A DNA stretch of 64,000 nt, from positions 1-64,000 of the forward strand of contig DASQMC010000037.1 in assembly GCA_035645695.1 (NCBI GenBank), read 5' to 3'. The position numbers and the translations under genes are program-made. Source of the DNA: JAIVJZ01 sp035645695. GTDB taxonomy: Bacteria > Acidobacteriota > Blastocatellia > Pyrinomonadales > Pyrinomonadaceae. Below the pieces are notes generated by a model. The model saw nothing but the letters and a program-made list of their open reading frames with translations, was not told the origin of the DNA and searched no databases. Positions 26,889 through 36,641 of this stretch are shown in pieces. Numbering within the stretch: position 1 is the stretch's first letter; each line of letters starts with the position of its first letter.

Positions 26889-28289
26889 TTAAGAACGCAG
26901 TTGGATGTTGTAGGTCTTGATCTTCGAGTTGAGCGTCGTCGCGTTCATACCGAGCAGGCGCGCGGCGCGCGATTGGTGACCGCTCGTCTGTTCGAGGGCG
27001 CGGCGGATGAGGTCAACTTCAAAGCGGCGCACTTCGTCGTAGAAGTCTATGCCGCGCCCGACATCCACGCCCGCCGCGCTCGTGCTCGTGCTTGCGCCGA
27101 GCGACTTCTGCGGTTCGCAAATCTCTGTGGGCAGGCATTGGTTCGTCACCTCGTCGGTGGGCGCGATGACGACCGCCCGCTCCATCACGTTCTCCAATTC
27201 ACGAACGTTGCCCGGCCACGTGTAGGCTTCCATCAGCGCGAGCACTTCGGGCGCGAGTTGGTCGGAGATGTGGCGCGCGTTTTCCTCGTTGTACTTGCGT
27301 ATGAAATGCTGCGCGAGCGGGAGAATGTCTTCGCGGCGTTCGCGCAAGGGGGGCAGTTCGATGGGCACGACGGCGAGGCGGTAATATAAATCTTCGCGGA
27401 AAGTTCCCTGCCTGACGGCCTCTTTGAGATCAATGTTGGTGGCGGCGATGATGCGCACATCGACGCGCCGTGCCGTCGTGTCGCCGAGCGGCGTGAACTC
27501 GCGTTCCTGTATGACGCGCAAAAGTTTGGCTTGAGTTTCGGGCGGGATGTTTCCGATCTCGTCCAGGAAGACCGATCCGCCGTCGGCCACCTCGAACAAG
27601 CCTTTCTTCGCCGCGACCGCGCCCGTGAACGCGCCGCGCGTGTGGCCGAAGAGTTCCGATTCGAGAAGCTCGGAGGGGATGTTTGAGGAGTTGACCGGCA
27701 TGAAGGCTTTCGTGGCGCGCGGGCTTTGATCGTGGATGGCGCGGGCGAGTATTTCCTTGCCCGTCCCCGATTCGCCCGTGATGAGCACGGTCGAGCGCGC
27801 GGGCGCGACCTGATCGACGAGTTGAAAGATCGCCTGCATCTTCTCGGAGCGGCCGATGATGCCTCGATTGACGCTGCGCCCCATCGCGCGCCTGAGCGTT
27901 TGCCGCTCCTCCTCTTTGCGTCGCCGCTTGACGCCCGCCGCAATCGTCGCCGTCACCTGCTCGTTCTTGAAGGGCTTGCGGATGCAGCCGAACGCGCCGC
28001 GCTCCCACGCGGCGACCGCCGTGTCGAAGGTGGCGTAGGCCGTGATCATCACGACGACGGCCTCCGCATCCGTCTTCTGAATCTCTTCGAGCGCGCGCAG
28101 GCCGCCCATGCCCGGCATCGAAACGTCTAAGAGCACCACGTCGTAAGCGCGCCGCCCGTAACTTTCCAATCCCTCCTCGCCCGTCTTCGCCAGATCGACG
28201 CGATAGCCCTCGGCCGACAGCAGCGTCTCCAACACGTCGCGCATGATCTCCTCGTCGTCCACGACGAGCACTGAACCCTTCTTCGCCAT
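26889..28289 (-). CDS. NtrC-family sigma-54 response regulator
   Basis: A 466-residue regulator: receiver with Asp55 (VVLLDVSMPG), AAA+ domain with Walker A GESGTGKE (172-179) and the sigma-54 contact loop GAFTGA (219-224), and a Fis-type helix-turn-helix at about 425-465 (HQSRAARLLGMNATTLNSKI). It activates sigma-54 promoters. ATG 28289 was chosen because the 12 residues before it (MSLVTRHCFNCL) are repeat translation. The likely cognate kinase is at 29842-32796 on the same strand. Confidence 0.94.
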   Translation of the reverse strand: MAKKGSVLVVDDEEIMRDVLETLLSAEGYRVDLAKTGEEGLESYGRRAYDVVLLDVSMPGMGGLRALEEIQKTDAEAVVVMITAYATFDTAVAAWERGAFGCIRKPFKNEQVTATIAAGVKRRRKEEERQTLRRAMGRSVNRGIIGRSEKMQAIFQLVDQVAPARSTVLITGESGTGKEILARAIHDQSPRATKAFMPVNSSNIPSELLESELFGHTRGAFTGAVAAKKGLFEVADGGSVFLDEIGNIPPETQAKLLRVIQEREFTPLGDTTARRVDVRIIAATNIDLKEAVRQGTFREDLYYRLAVVPIELPPLRERREDILPLAQHFIRKYNEENARHISDQLAPEVLALMEAYTWPGNVRELENVMERAVVIAPTDEVTNQCLPTEICEPQKSLGASTSTSAAGVDVGRGIDFYDEVRRFEVDLIRRALEQTSGHQSRAARLLGMNATTLNSKIKTYNIQLRS

Positions 28290-28303
28290 AAGACAATTAA
28301 AAC

Positions 28304-28428
28304 AGTGACGGGTGACAAGTGACAAGCGACGGGAAAGATAAGTGATGAGTGATGAGTGATGAGTGATGAGTAAAAAAGCTGAAAGCTCAGTCTTAACTCA
28401 TCACTCATCACCCATCACTCATTACTTC
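28304..28428. repeat. Composite word-repeat palindrome (GTGACAAG and GTGATGA)
   Basis: The region opens with GTGACGGGTGACAAGTGACA, changes to four tandem GTGATGA units, then after a short loop is answered by TCATCACTCATCACCCATCA. It spans most of the gap between the secreted-protein gene and the regulator. The stop codon of the upstream gene lies at its edge. Confidence 0.85.
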
Positions 28429-29597
28429 CTTCTTCTGCCTTTGAAGGTCATCAGCACGCGGCGGCCTCTGGGGCGCGGGGCGGGTGCGGCGCGGTGTTCG
28501 GCGGTGACGAGAAGGCGGAACTTGTCCGAGTTGACGCCCGCGGTGCGAGCGTAGGTCTGACGGCGATTGATGTCGCGCGCGGGCAGCGTTCCCATGTAGG
28601 TTGTGCCGAGGTCTTCGGGGTTCAAAGCCCACATCGTGTAGCGCCTGCCCCGGCCGTAGCGCGAAGGCGGCGGCACGCGACGAAACTGCACGCGGACGTA
28701 AGCCGTGCCGTCTTCGGTCGTGGCGACGCGCGCCGTCCCGCGCGCACGACGCGCACCCCGGTCGCCGACGAGCGTGAGCGTGCGCGCTTCGGCGTCTCGG
28801 CGGAGCGCCTCGTCAACGTTCGTGAAAAACTCGCCCGCTTCGCCGCCCGTGCGCTCGCTGCCTCTGGTTCGCAAAGCGGTCGTCGAAGCGCTCGCGACGC
28901 GCGGCGGCGCACTTGTCCTGCCGCCCGCAGCAGTAGTAATGGCAGGAGTGGAGCGCGTTGCGGTAGCAGGCGGCGTCGTCGTGGCGGGCGTGTCGCGGCG
29001 CGGCGGCGGGGCGCGCCTATCGCGGCGTGCCGTAGCAGTAGCGGCGCGCCGGTCTTCCGCGGGCGGGGGGTCGGGAAAAAGCGCGGCCACTTCGTTAGCA
29101 CGCGTCGAGAAGACGGGCGCGCCAGTCGGTCGTTCGGCGCGCGCGTCTCCTTCCGCCGTCACGATCAGGCTGTAGCGAGCAAACTCGGCCGGATGCGGGA
29201 AGACCAGCGAACCGCCCCCGCGCGAGCCGCGCCTGAGTTCGCCGAGACGCAGTATGCGCCCGCCGCTCGCCCACGCGACGAACGTGCGCGCGTTGGGCGC
29301 GATGCTCTGCGGCGGCGGCAGATTCAGCGCCGTCAGCCGCACGCGACCGCCGCCCTTGGTCGGCTCAACTTCCAGACGACCGCTCGCGCGCGGTGCAAAC
29401 GAACGCAGTCGCAGGATGAGAGTCTTACCGTCAACGAACATCGCGGAACTGCCGCCGCCCATGCCGTTCCCGGCGCGAGCAACGAAGGCGTTCGACGCGA
29501 TGAGCAACAACAACGCGGCGGCGCAAACATATGCCGGCGACAAAGCGCGCACGCACGCCCCGACCGCCCGCAACATGCGACTTCTCTTGTGTGCCAT
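28422..29597 (-). CDS. Secreted protein with two RskA-like domains
   Basis: A 391-residue protein with an N-terminal hydrophobic segment (AYVCAAALLLLIASNAFVARAG, about residues 22-43) that fits a signal peptide or anchor. Two stretches resemble the extracytoplasmic part of RskA anti-sigma factors: about 65-155 (NARTFVAWASGGRILRLGEL) and 285-375 (YTMWALNPEDLGTTYMGTLP). A long Pro/Thr/Ala/Arg linker joins them. No sigma-binding domain is seen. It lies between a sensor kinase and its presumed regulator, so it may sense the envelope for them; that is inference. Confidence 0.65.
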   Translation of the reverse strand: MAHKRSRMLRAVGACVRALSPAYVCAAALLLLIASNAFVARAGNGMGGGSSAMFVDGKTLILRLRSFAPRASGRLEVEPTKGGGRVRLTALNLPPPQSIAPNARTFVAWASGGRILRLGELRRGSRGGGSLVFPHPAEFARYSLIVTAEGDARAERPTGAPVFSTRANEVAALFPDPPPAEDRRAATATARRDRRAPPPRRDTPATTTPPATATRSTPAITTAAGGRTSAPPRVASASTTALRTRGSERTGGEAGEFFTNVDEALRRDAEARTLTLVGDRGARRARGTARVATTEDGTAYVRVQFRRVPPPSRYGRGRRYTMWALNPEDLGTTYMGTLPARDINRRQTYARTAGVNSDKFRLLVTAEHRAAPAPRPRGRRVLMTFKGRRRK

Positions 29598-29652
29598 GAA
29601 GTAAAAACCTACGGCCTCGGATTGTTTGATAGAACGGCTGCGAGATTACAAC

Positions 29653-29832
29653 AAGTAGGAGAAAGGGGAAAGGGGAAGGGGGAAGGGGGAAAGGGAAAGG
29701 GGGAAAGGGAAAGGGGGAAAGGAAAGAGGAATATGCGGCGCGGGGGTTCGGCGCGAGGGATCAGGTCTTAGTCTTTGAACCTTTCCCCTTTACCCCTTCC
29801 CCTTTTCCCCTAATCTTAACTCCTTCCCTTTA
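29653..29832. repeat. Word-repeat palindrome, GGGGAAA word
   Basis: About 80 bases of AGGGGAAAGGGGAAGG-type tandem words on the plus strand are followed, after a 50-base spacer, by the complementary CCTTTCCCCTTTACCCCTTC words. It lies between two minus-strand genes. The same kind of G-rich word occurs in frame inside purL near 44720-44760. Confidence 0.88.
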
Positions 29833-29841
29833 CCTCAATCG

Positions 29842-32796
29842 TCAGTCGCTCGCGGCCTGTAGGTGCGCGCGTCCCTGCGAGGTGGGGATGGTGATGCGAA
29901 AGGTCGTGCCGCGGCCGGGCGCGCTGTTGACGGCGATGTGGCCGGAGTGTTCCTGCACGATGCCGTAGGAGACGGCGAGGCCGAGACCCGTGCCGCGCCC
30001 GACGCCCTTCGTCGTGAAGAACGGATCGTAGATGCGCGCGACGTTTTCGGGCGCGATGCCGATGCCGGTGTCGGCGATGTGGATGATGACCGACTCATTA
30101 TCTTCCGTCGCGGTCGAGAGCGTAATGCGGCCGCCGTCGGGGATGGCGTCGCGCGCGTTCAGGATGAGGTTGGTGAAGACCTGTTGAAGTTTGCCGCCGT
30201 TGCCGTAGGCGGCCGGGAGCGCGCCGTCGTAGTCGCGCACGATCTCGATCCGGCTCTGGCGCAGTTGCGGCTCCAGGAGTTGCAGCGTGTCGTCGAGCAC
30301 GCGGTTAACGTCAACTTCGTCAAACTCGGTCGCCGTGCCCGTGCGCGAGAAGTTGAGGAGGTTATTGACGATCCCCGTGGCGCGTTCGGTCTGGCGGTGA
30401 ATCTTCTCTAACAGTTTATGCTTCGGGTCGGCGTCCGGGAACATGGCGAGCAGCATTTGCGTGTAGCTTGAGACGCCCGTCAGCGGCGTGTTGATCTCGT
30501 GCGCGACGCCCGCGGCCAGAAGACCGATGCTTGAGAGTTTTTCGCGCTGCTGCAATTGTTCTTCCAGACGCACGCGCGCCGTCACGTCTTCGAGGACGAC
30601 GAGCGCGCCCGTGTGCGCGGCGATCTCGGTGCGGCGCAAGGGGGCGAAGGCGATGTTGAGAATAAGCGAACGCCCGCCGTGCGTGGCGGTGTGGAGCTTG
30701 TAAATGTGGCGCAGGGAGGCGAGTTCCCACCCGCCCGCGCCGAGCGCCTGTTCGAGCGTCTCGGCGAAATCTTCGGCGAACAAATCTTCGACGCGTGCGC
30801 CCACGGCCTCGTCGCGGCGCACGCCGAGCAATTCTTCGAGCGCCGTGTTGCAGCCCGTGATGCGCCCCGTGGAATCCACGGCGAGGAGGCCGACGTTGAT
30901 CGATTCGACGATTGACTCGTTGAACTCTTTGAGCAGTTCGAGTTCGGCGGCGCGCTCGGTCTGTTCCTGATAGAGCAGGCTGTTCTCGATGGCGACCGCG
31001 ACGTAGCCGGAGATGGTGCGCAGGATTTCCAAATCCTCCGAGGACAGGAGCGCGCCGCCCGTCGAACGCCCCAAACCGATGACTGCGACCATGCGCCCGC
31101 GCACGACGCACGGCACGTAATAATGCAGGGCGCGGCGCACGAAAGCGCTCGTCTCCGGTTGGAGATCGATATCGTCGGCGCGCACGATGCCGGCGTCGGC
31201 CGAGCGCACGCGGATCATCTCGCGGAAATCCTGCGGCACCAGAACCTCCGCCGACAGCCCCACCGAACGCGCCACTCGATAGCCGGAAGCGGCGCGCGCG
31301 TCTTCGATGAATATGGCGACGCGCGCCACGCCCAAAACCTGTTCGAGGCGGCTGACGAGCGCATCGAGCAGAGGCTCAAGCGTGGTGGTCGCCGAGAGCG
31401 TGCGGCCGAAATCGAGCAGGCCGTTCCTGAGGTCGTAGCGTTCGCCGTAAAAGAGGCGGTCGGTCTGTTCCTGTAGGAAGTTTTTGATGGGCGCGGCGGT
31501 CATCACGATGGCGGTCATGGCGAGCACGGCGATGACCACGCGCAGGGTGATGACGCCCGGCGTGACGAGTTCGCCGCCGAACGCGTAGAGACCGGCGATG
31601 TAGACAACCACGCCGATCATGAGGGCGATGGCGAGCGTCGTCAGCGCGTAGACGGCGGCGCGGCGCACCACCACGTCAACGTCCATCAGGCGATAACGGA
31701 CGACCGAGTTGCCGAAGGTGAGCGGGATCAAAATGAGCGGCAGCACGGCCGCGTCGATCAGCCAACGCTCTATGCCTGCGCCGGTAGCGGCCGTCGTCGT
31801 GGGTGCGTCGCCGAAGAGATAGCCGACCGCGTAGAGCAGCGTAAACGGCGTGACCGCCAGAATCGACCCCCACACGACCCACTTCAACTGCTGGCGCACG
31901 ACCGCCATCTTGCTCTTCCAGAAACGCCTGACAAGGAGCGTCGCACCGCAGACGAGCGCGAGCCAGAAGTGCGCGAACTCGGCCTTGTAGAGATTGCCGA
32001 CGAAGGCATCGGAGAAGTTGAGGCGCGAGGGCGGCACGAAGTCGATGAGCGTCGTGATAATCAAAAGGGCAAGGGCAGGCGCGTAGAGCAGGGGCGCGAG
32101 CCAGCGCCTCTGTTCCGAGATTTGGCGACGCACCGGATAGATCGCGCAGAAGTGCAGAAAGAGCGGCGCGAACAGCACGTAGGCCGCATCGTCAAGGAAA
32201 GAGACGGCGAGGTCTAAGTCTTCGTAAAAGCCGATGGGCTTGTAGAAGTGGAGGACGAAGGCGGCGAGGCAGAGCGTCGTGAAATGGATGACGAAGGGCG
32301 CGCGGCAGCCCTGCTTGAACAGCACGAAGAGGCCGACGAGCAGGTAGACGATGCCGATGAAATTGATGTAGTAGTCGCGGGTCGTTCGATTGGAGATGGG
32401 TTGGAGGCTGTCGATATAGACGTAATAGTCGCGCGTGCCACCGTCGGGCGCGGGGCGTTCGATGGCGTAGCGTAGGCGATAGCCGTAATTGGCGGCGTCT
32501 TCGAGATACTTCGGGATGTCCTCGGTGGCGACGATAGGCTCGTTGTGCTCCTCGTCGTGGCTGATGGCGATGAGACGGTCGCCGGGAAGGATGCCGAGGA
32601 TGCCCGCGCGGCTGGCCGCCGAGTTCGGGGCGACGGCGCGGGCGTAGATGCCTTTGTCCGTCTGTTCCCATGCGACGCCGTCGGTGGGCGGCGGCGTGTG
32701 CGTCAGGCGTTGAGCGAAATTGAGCGTGCCGGTGGCGACGAGGAGCGAGGCCGCCATCAGCAGCACCCAAGCCCGCGTTGTCAGCACAGATTTCAT
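29842..32796 (-). CDS. Membrane sensor histidine kinase (PDZ-TM-GAF-PAS-HisKA-HATPase)
   Basis: A 984-residue sensor. After an N-terminal helix a PDZ-like periplasmic domain follows (about 45-125; SAASRAGILGILPGDRLIAI), then about eight membrane helices (140-440), a GAF domain (about 470-610), a PAS domain (about 640-740), HisKA with the His in AAGVAHEINTPL (near 765), and HATPase (NLILNARDAI, DTGIGI, GRGTGLGLAV). It probably phosphorylates the NtrC-type regulator two genes downstream. A PDZ domain as the sensory part is uncommon and suggests sensing of exposed protein C-termini. Confidence 0.9.
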   Translation of the reverse strand: MKSVLTTRAWVLLMAASLLVATGTLNFAQRLTHTPPPTDGVAWEQTDKGIYARAVAPNSAASRAGILGILPGDRLIAISHDEEHNEPIVATEDIPKYLEDAANYGYRLRYAIERPAPDGGTRDYYVYIDSLQPISNRTTRDYYINFIGIVYLLVGLFVLFKQGCRAPFVIHFTTLCLAAFVLHFYKPIGFYEDLDLAVSFLDDAAYVLFAPLFLHFCAIYPVRRQISEQRRWLAPLLYAPALALLIITTLIDFVPPSRLNFSDAFVGNLYKAEFAHFWLALVCGATLLVRRFWKSKMAVVRQQLKWVVWGSILAVTPFTLLYAVGYLFGDAPTTTAATGAGIERWLIDAAVLPLILIPLTFGNSVVRYRLMDVDVVVRRAAVYALTTLAIALMIGVVVYIAGLYAFGGELVTPGVITLRVVIAVLAMTAIVMTAAPIKNFLQEQTDRLFYGERYDLRNGLLDFGRTLSATTTLEPLLDALVSRLEQVLGVARVAIFIEDARAASGYRVARSVGLSAEVLVPQDFREMIRVRSADAGIVRADDIDLQPETSAFVRRALHYYVPCVVRGRMVAVIGLGRSTGGALLSSEDLEILRTISGYVAVAIENSLLYQEQTERAAELELLKEFNESIVESINVGLLAVDSTGRITGCNTALEELLGVRRDEAVGARVEDLFAEDFAETLEQALGAGGWELASLRHIYKLHTATHGGRSLILNIAFAPLRRTEIAAHTGALVVLEDVTARVRLEEQLQQREKLSSIGLLAAGVAHEINTPLTGVSSYTQMLLAMFPDADPKHKLLEKIHRQTERATGIVNNLLNFSRTGTATEFDEVDVNRVLDDTLQLLEPQLRQSRIEIVRDYDGALPAAYGNGGKLQQVFTNLILNARDAIPDGGRITLSTATEDNESVIIHIADTGIGIAPENVARIYDPFFTTKGVGRGTGLGLAVSYGIVQEHSGHIAVNSAPGRGTTFRITIPTSQGRAHLQAASD

Positions 32797-33070
32797 CTCG
32801 CGCCCCCAGCTCCTTTCATAACCCTAAACCGATAAAACAGAGGCAATTGATGTTCCAGTCGGCGGAGGAAAAACCGGCGCTCAGGCGGCGCGCCCGGCGT
32901 GCGTGCGCGCGGGCGTCGCATCATTCACGCAAAAGCCGAATTTACGTCGCTTCGGCGTTCGGCGCGGCGTCCTTTGCGCCCGACGGAGCCGGACGAACTT
33001 AAATCCAACTTTTTGCATTTATCCAAGTTTTCGGAAAAAAGTGAGCTTTGCCGGATTTTACCGTGCAGTC
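32797..33070. other. Spacer upstream of the sensor kinase
   Basis: Together with the hairpins below, about 390 bases lie between the kinase start and the end of the barrel gene. Short open frames here do not look like proteins. I see nothing else I can name; the promoter of the kinase is presumably within it. Confidence 0.4.
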
Positions 33071-33102
33071 CGCGCGCCGCTAGATGAAAGAAGCGGCGCG
33101 CG
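33071..33102. terminator. GC-rich hairpin
   Basis: Perfect 11-base arms (CGCGCGCCGCT and AGCGGCGCGCG) around a 10-base loop, the second of two hairpins past the end of the barrel gene. Confidence 0.55.
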
Positions 33103-33113
33103 ACAAAAGGAAA

Positions 33114-33160
33114 GGCAAAAGCGTAGCGGCGAAGAAACTTCACGCCTGCGCGCTTTTGCC
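33114..33160 (-). terminator. Hairpin after the barrel gene
   Basis: Arms GGCAAAAGCG (33114-33123) and CGCTTTTGCC (33151-33160), with weaker pairing inside, about 30 bases past the stop of the barrel gene. Shares its word with the hairpin at 12220-12272. Confidence 0.7.
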
Positions 33161-33191
33161 CCATACAACTCCGGCGGCCTGCTTTCGGATT

Positions 33192-34976
33192 TTAGAAGCG
33201 GACGGAGATTCCCCCGCGCACCGAGCGACGATTCGCGTTGAGGATGGTGAGCGTATCGCCGTCTTCGACGCTCGTCTGAGCGTCGAGCAGGTTGCGCGCG
33301 TCAATGACGGCCTCGGCTCGCAGGGGCAGGCCGAAGGTCGGCAAGTCCTGCGTGACGAGAATGCTCAAACTGGGGTCGAAGACCGCGACGCGACCGGCGA
33401 AAGGATCGATTGCGAAGACGGCGGCGCGCGGCGAGAAGCGCAGCACGGTGCGCACGTCCGTCCCCGTGTCGAAACTCGATTCGACCTGCGCGGCGACGGT
33501 TTGGAAGAAACCGTTGCGGAAAAGTTCGCCGGGGGCGGAAGAGGCGGACGAAAAGTCCGTGGCGAGTTGTTGGCCGCGCCCGAACGAGTAGCCGGCGGAA
33601 GTTTTCAGGAAACCGCCGAGGCGGCGCGCATAGACGACCCTCAGGCCGCGCGCCGCGCCCTGCTGATTGGCGACGCTCAGGAGCTCCGTGCCGGACTCGC
33701 CGGCGAGCGCGCCGAGCGGCATATTCATCAACCCGACGCCGCGCCCGTCCGTGGTGTCGAAGAAGGCCGTCGCCTCGACGCTCGAATTGTTATCCAATAC
33801 GCGCTCGACGCCGAACTCCAGACGGCGGCTGCGCTCCGTCACGGCGCGCCCGTCAACGAAGGCGACCGGCTGCGCGGCCATCTCCGGAAACACAATCGCG
33901 CCGTCCTCGAATCGCGCCATTGATTGCGGCTGCGAGTTCACGCCGCCCGGCGTGTAACCGAAGCGCAGGCGCGTGCGCGCGTCCGCCTCTAACCCGAAGC
34001 CGAGGCGCGGGCTGAACGTCCCGGAGCCGTTCGCGCCCAGGAAACGCGAATAATCCAGACCGACGACGACGACGACGCCCTCGCGCACGACCCACTCGTC
34101 AACGGCTCGCACCGAAACCTGTTTCAGCGAGCGCGGCGCGGAACGGTCGGCCGCGGAGTTGAAGGCGAGCGGTAGATTCGCGCCGCCGACGGTTGCGCTG
34201 AAAAGGTGGCGCGTGCCCGCGCGGAAGCGTCCGGTGGTTTCGAGCCGTGCCAGCCGGTTCGAGCCGAGTTGACCGGCGAAGATCAAATTAAGCCCCTCGC
34301 CCGCCGGGACGGAGACGGCGAAATTCGTGCCCGCGTAGACGGGCGCTTCGGGGTCGGCCGAGGTGGCGGTGTAAGTCTCCACGACTCCGTGTGCGTTCCG
34401 GCTATCGCCCGTCCAACCGCCCGCGTCGTCCGCGCCCATCGCTTCCGCGTCTTCTTCCGTCTCGAAAGCTTCTTCGACGGCAGCGACCGTCGCATCGGTG
34501 CCTTCGTTGTTCTGTAAAATCGAGCGTCGATTGTGCGACGAGCGCAGACGCCATTTCGCGTCGTTGCGGTCGTTCCTGCGCTCGGGCATGGTGCGCCCCT
34601 GGCCGAGCGGTTCGAGGTTGAAGCGATAGACGAGTTCGTCGGACGGATTGACCTGAACGGCCGTGAAAGTGGTGGCGTTGAATCCTTCGGCGAGCGCGGT
34701 CAGGAGGTAGCGGCCGGGAACGATGCGCGCGGTGAATGTGCCGTCGGCGGCGGTGCGCGTCTGTTTGGTGATGTGGTTCGCGCCGTCGCGCAGCAACTGC
34801 ACGAGCGCGCCCGCGAGCGGTTTGCCCTTGTGGTCACGCACCGAGCCGCTGACTATTCCGAGACGGGTTCCGCGCGCCGTCGTCGTCGCCGCGCGGGTCG
34901 CCGGAGCGGTCGCCCCGGCAATCAGGAACAGCGCGAACAGGAGCGTCAAACTCACGCGCCAGTAAGTTTTTCTCAT
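33192..34976 (-). CDS. Outer-membrane barrel with carboxypeptidase-regulatory-like domain
   Basis: A 594-residue exported protein. A signal peptide (VSLTLLFALFLIAGATAPAT, cleavage near residue 30) is followed by a CarboxypepD_reg-like beta-sandwich (about 38-125; SGSVRDHKGKPLAGALVQLL), an acidic linker and an outer-membrane-type beta region ending in the C-terminal Phe (SVRGGISVRF). It resembles the TonB-receptor-like proteins of Acidobacteriota, but I see no TonB box or plug domain. ATG 34976 was chosen over 35084 because of the signal peptide. The ligand is unknown. Confidence 0.75.
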   Translation of the reverse strand: MRKTYWRVSLTLLFALFLIAGATAPATRAATTTARGTRLGIVSGSVRDHKGKPLAGALVQLLRDGANHITKQTRTAADGTFTARIVPGRYLLTALAEGFNATTFTAVQVNPSDELVYRFNLEPLGQGRTMPERRNDRNDAKWRLRSSHNRRSILQNNEGTDATVAAVEEAFETEEDAEAMGADDAGGWTGDSRNAHGVVETYTATSADPEAPVYAGTNFAVSVPAGEGLNLIFAGQLGSNRLARLETTGRFRAGTRHLFSATVGGANLPLAFNSAADRSAPRSLKQVSVRAVDEWVVREGVVVVVGLDYSRFLGANGSGTFSPRLGFGLEADARTRLRFGYTPGGVNSQPQSMARFEDGAIVFPEMAAQPVAFVDGRAVTERSRRLEFGVERVLDNNSSVEATAFFDTTDGRGVGLMNMPLGALAGESGTELLSVANQQGAARGLRVVYARRLGGFLKTSAGYSFGRGQQLATDFSSASSAPGELFRNGFFQTVAAQVESSFDTGTDVRTVLRFSPRAAVFAIDPFAGRVAVFDPSLSILVTQDLPTFGLPLRAEAVIDARNLLDAQTSVEDGDTLTILNANRRSVRGGISVRF

Positions 34977-35334
34977 CGCACCAAAACCTCCGGACGCATC
35001 CTTCGTTTTCACAAAGGAGCGCGCCTTCAAGCGTCTATTCTCTTGTCTACTGGACGGCGGCACGGGAGACTGAAAAAGCAGCATGGTTAAAAATTCGCGA
35101 AGCCAATGCGACGCCGCACGAGCCTGTGTGTCCTGGACACCGGCCGAAACCCGCTTGTAGCGCGAAGGCGGCTATTTTCCGTCAACCGCCAAACCCTGTC
35201 AAGCATGCGACTTGCCGCGGGCCGACGCGTCTCCGGCAGGTGTTTGCCCCGATTCTTGTTCGCATGCTACGATGCTCCTTACTGCAAAAGCGATCACCAA
35301 CCCATCAAAATATTTCGCATCTAAGTTCCATTAA

Positions 35335-36633
35335 ATGACCGAAGCCATACTCTCAACCAAACTTTCCAACGGCGCGACAGTCCTGACCGAACACATGCCG
35401 GGCTTGCGCTCGGCCACCGTCGGCATCTGGATCAAGCGCGGCTCGCGCCACGAAACACCCGATTTTAACGGTATTTGCCACTTTATCGAGCACGCCGTCT
35501 TCAAAGGCACCGGGCGGCGCAGCGTCATGGACATCGCGATTGAGAGCGACCGCCTCGGCGGCAACTTCGACGCCTACACCTCGCACGAGATGACCGGCTT
35601 CGCGCTCAAAGTCGTGGATCGCGCCGTCGCACAGGCTTTCGATTTGCTCTCCGACATGCTTCTCAGCCCGCGTTTCGACGAACAGGAACTCGAACGTGAG
35701 CAGAAAGTCATCATCGAAGAGATGAAGATGGTCGAAGACTCGCCCGAAGAATTCCTCGGCGAACTCTTCCACGCGGCCTTCTTTCCGGATCACGCGCTCG
35801 GCCGCCCCATCGAGGGCACGCCCGACACGGTCGCCTCTTTCGACCGCGCGCGCACCATCGAGTTTCACGGCGCGGCTTATCACCCGCGCAACTTCGTCAT
35901 CGCCGCGGCCGGACAAGTCTCCCACGCCCAACTCGTCGAACTGGCCGAAAGCGCCTTCGCCGCCTGCGAACGGACGCCCGACGCCGACGCCATACTGCAC
36001 GCATCTCAAGCGGAACCGGACGCCGTGCCGCCGCGCCACGCCGCGCCCATCCTGCTTCAACGCAAGCGCGAACTCGAACAGGCGCACCTGATTCTCGCCA
36101 CTCCCTGGCCTTCCGCCCGCGACGACGACCGCTATGCGGCATCCCTGCTCGGCTCCGTTATCGGCGGCGGCACTTCGAGCCGCCTCTGGCAACGGGTGCG
36201 CGAAGAACGCGGCCTCGCCTATTCGGTCGGCGCGGCGGCGAGCGGATTCACCGACGCCGGGGTCTTTCAAATCTACGCCGGCACGTCGCCCTCGCAACTC
36301 GACGAAGTGCTCTCGCTCGCTCTCGCCGAACTGCGCCGCGTCGTCCACGAACCCGTCGGCGAAGAAGAACTGCAACTGGCGAAGGATCAAGCCGTCGCCT
36401 CGATCCTGCTCGGCCTCGAATCGACGAGCGCGCGCGCCGGTTCGCTCGCCCGTCAGGAGATGACGCACGGTCGCCGCATCTCGCCCGACGAGATCATCGC
36501 GCGCCTCGAAGCCGTCACGCCCGAGGACATGCAGCAGGTCGCCCGCGCCCGCTTCACCTCCGGCTCGCTCGCCCTCGGCGCGCTCGGCAACCTCAACGGC
36601 TTCAAAGTGGAACGCTCGCGGCTGGAAATATGA
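35335..36633 (+). CDS. M16 family zinc metallopeptidase
   Basis: A 432-residue peptidase of the pitrilysin/processing-peptidase type. The inverted zinc motif HFIEH is at 49-53, with the third ligand Glu in REQKVIIEEMKM (about 125-130). A second, inactive M16-like half follows with the RxxxY-type segment RLWQRVREERGLAYSVGA. Length matches single-subunit bacterial enzymes. No signal peptide, so cytoplasmic. A TACGAT -10-like box lies about 65 bases upstream. Confidence 0.93.
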   Translation: MTEAILSTKLSNGATVLTEHMPGLRSATVGIWIKRGSRHETPDFNGICHFIEHAVFKGTGRRSVMDIAIESDRLGGNFDAYTSHEMTGFALKVVDRAVAQAFDLLSDMLLSPRFDEQELEREQKVIIEEMKMVEDSPEEFLGELFHAAFFPDHALGRPIEGTPDTVASFDRARTIEFHGAAYHPRNFVIAAAGQVSHAQLVELAESAFAACERTPDADAILHASQAEPDAVPPRHAAPILLQRKRELEQAHLILATPWPSARDDDRYAASLLGSVIGGGTSSRLWQRVREERGLAYSVGAAASGFTDAGVFQIYAGTSPSQLDEVLSLALAELRRVVHEPVGEEELQLAKDQAVASILLGLESTSARAGSLARQEMTHGRRISPDEIIARLEAVTPEDMQQVARARFTSGSLALGALGNLNGFKVERSRLEI

Positions 36634-36641
36634 GACGAAAG

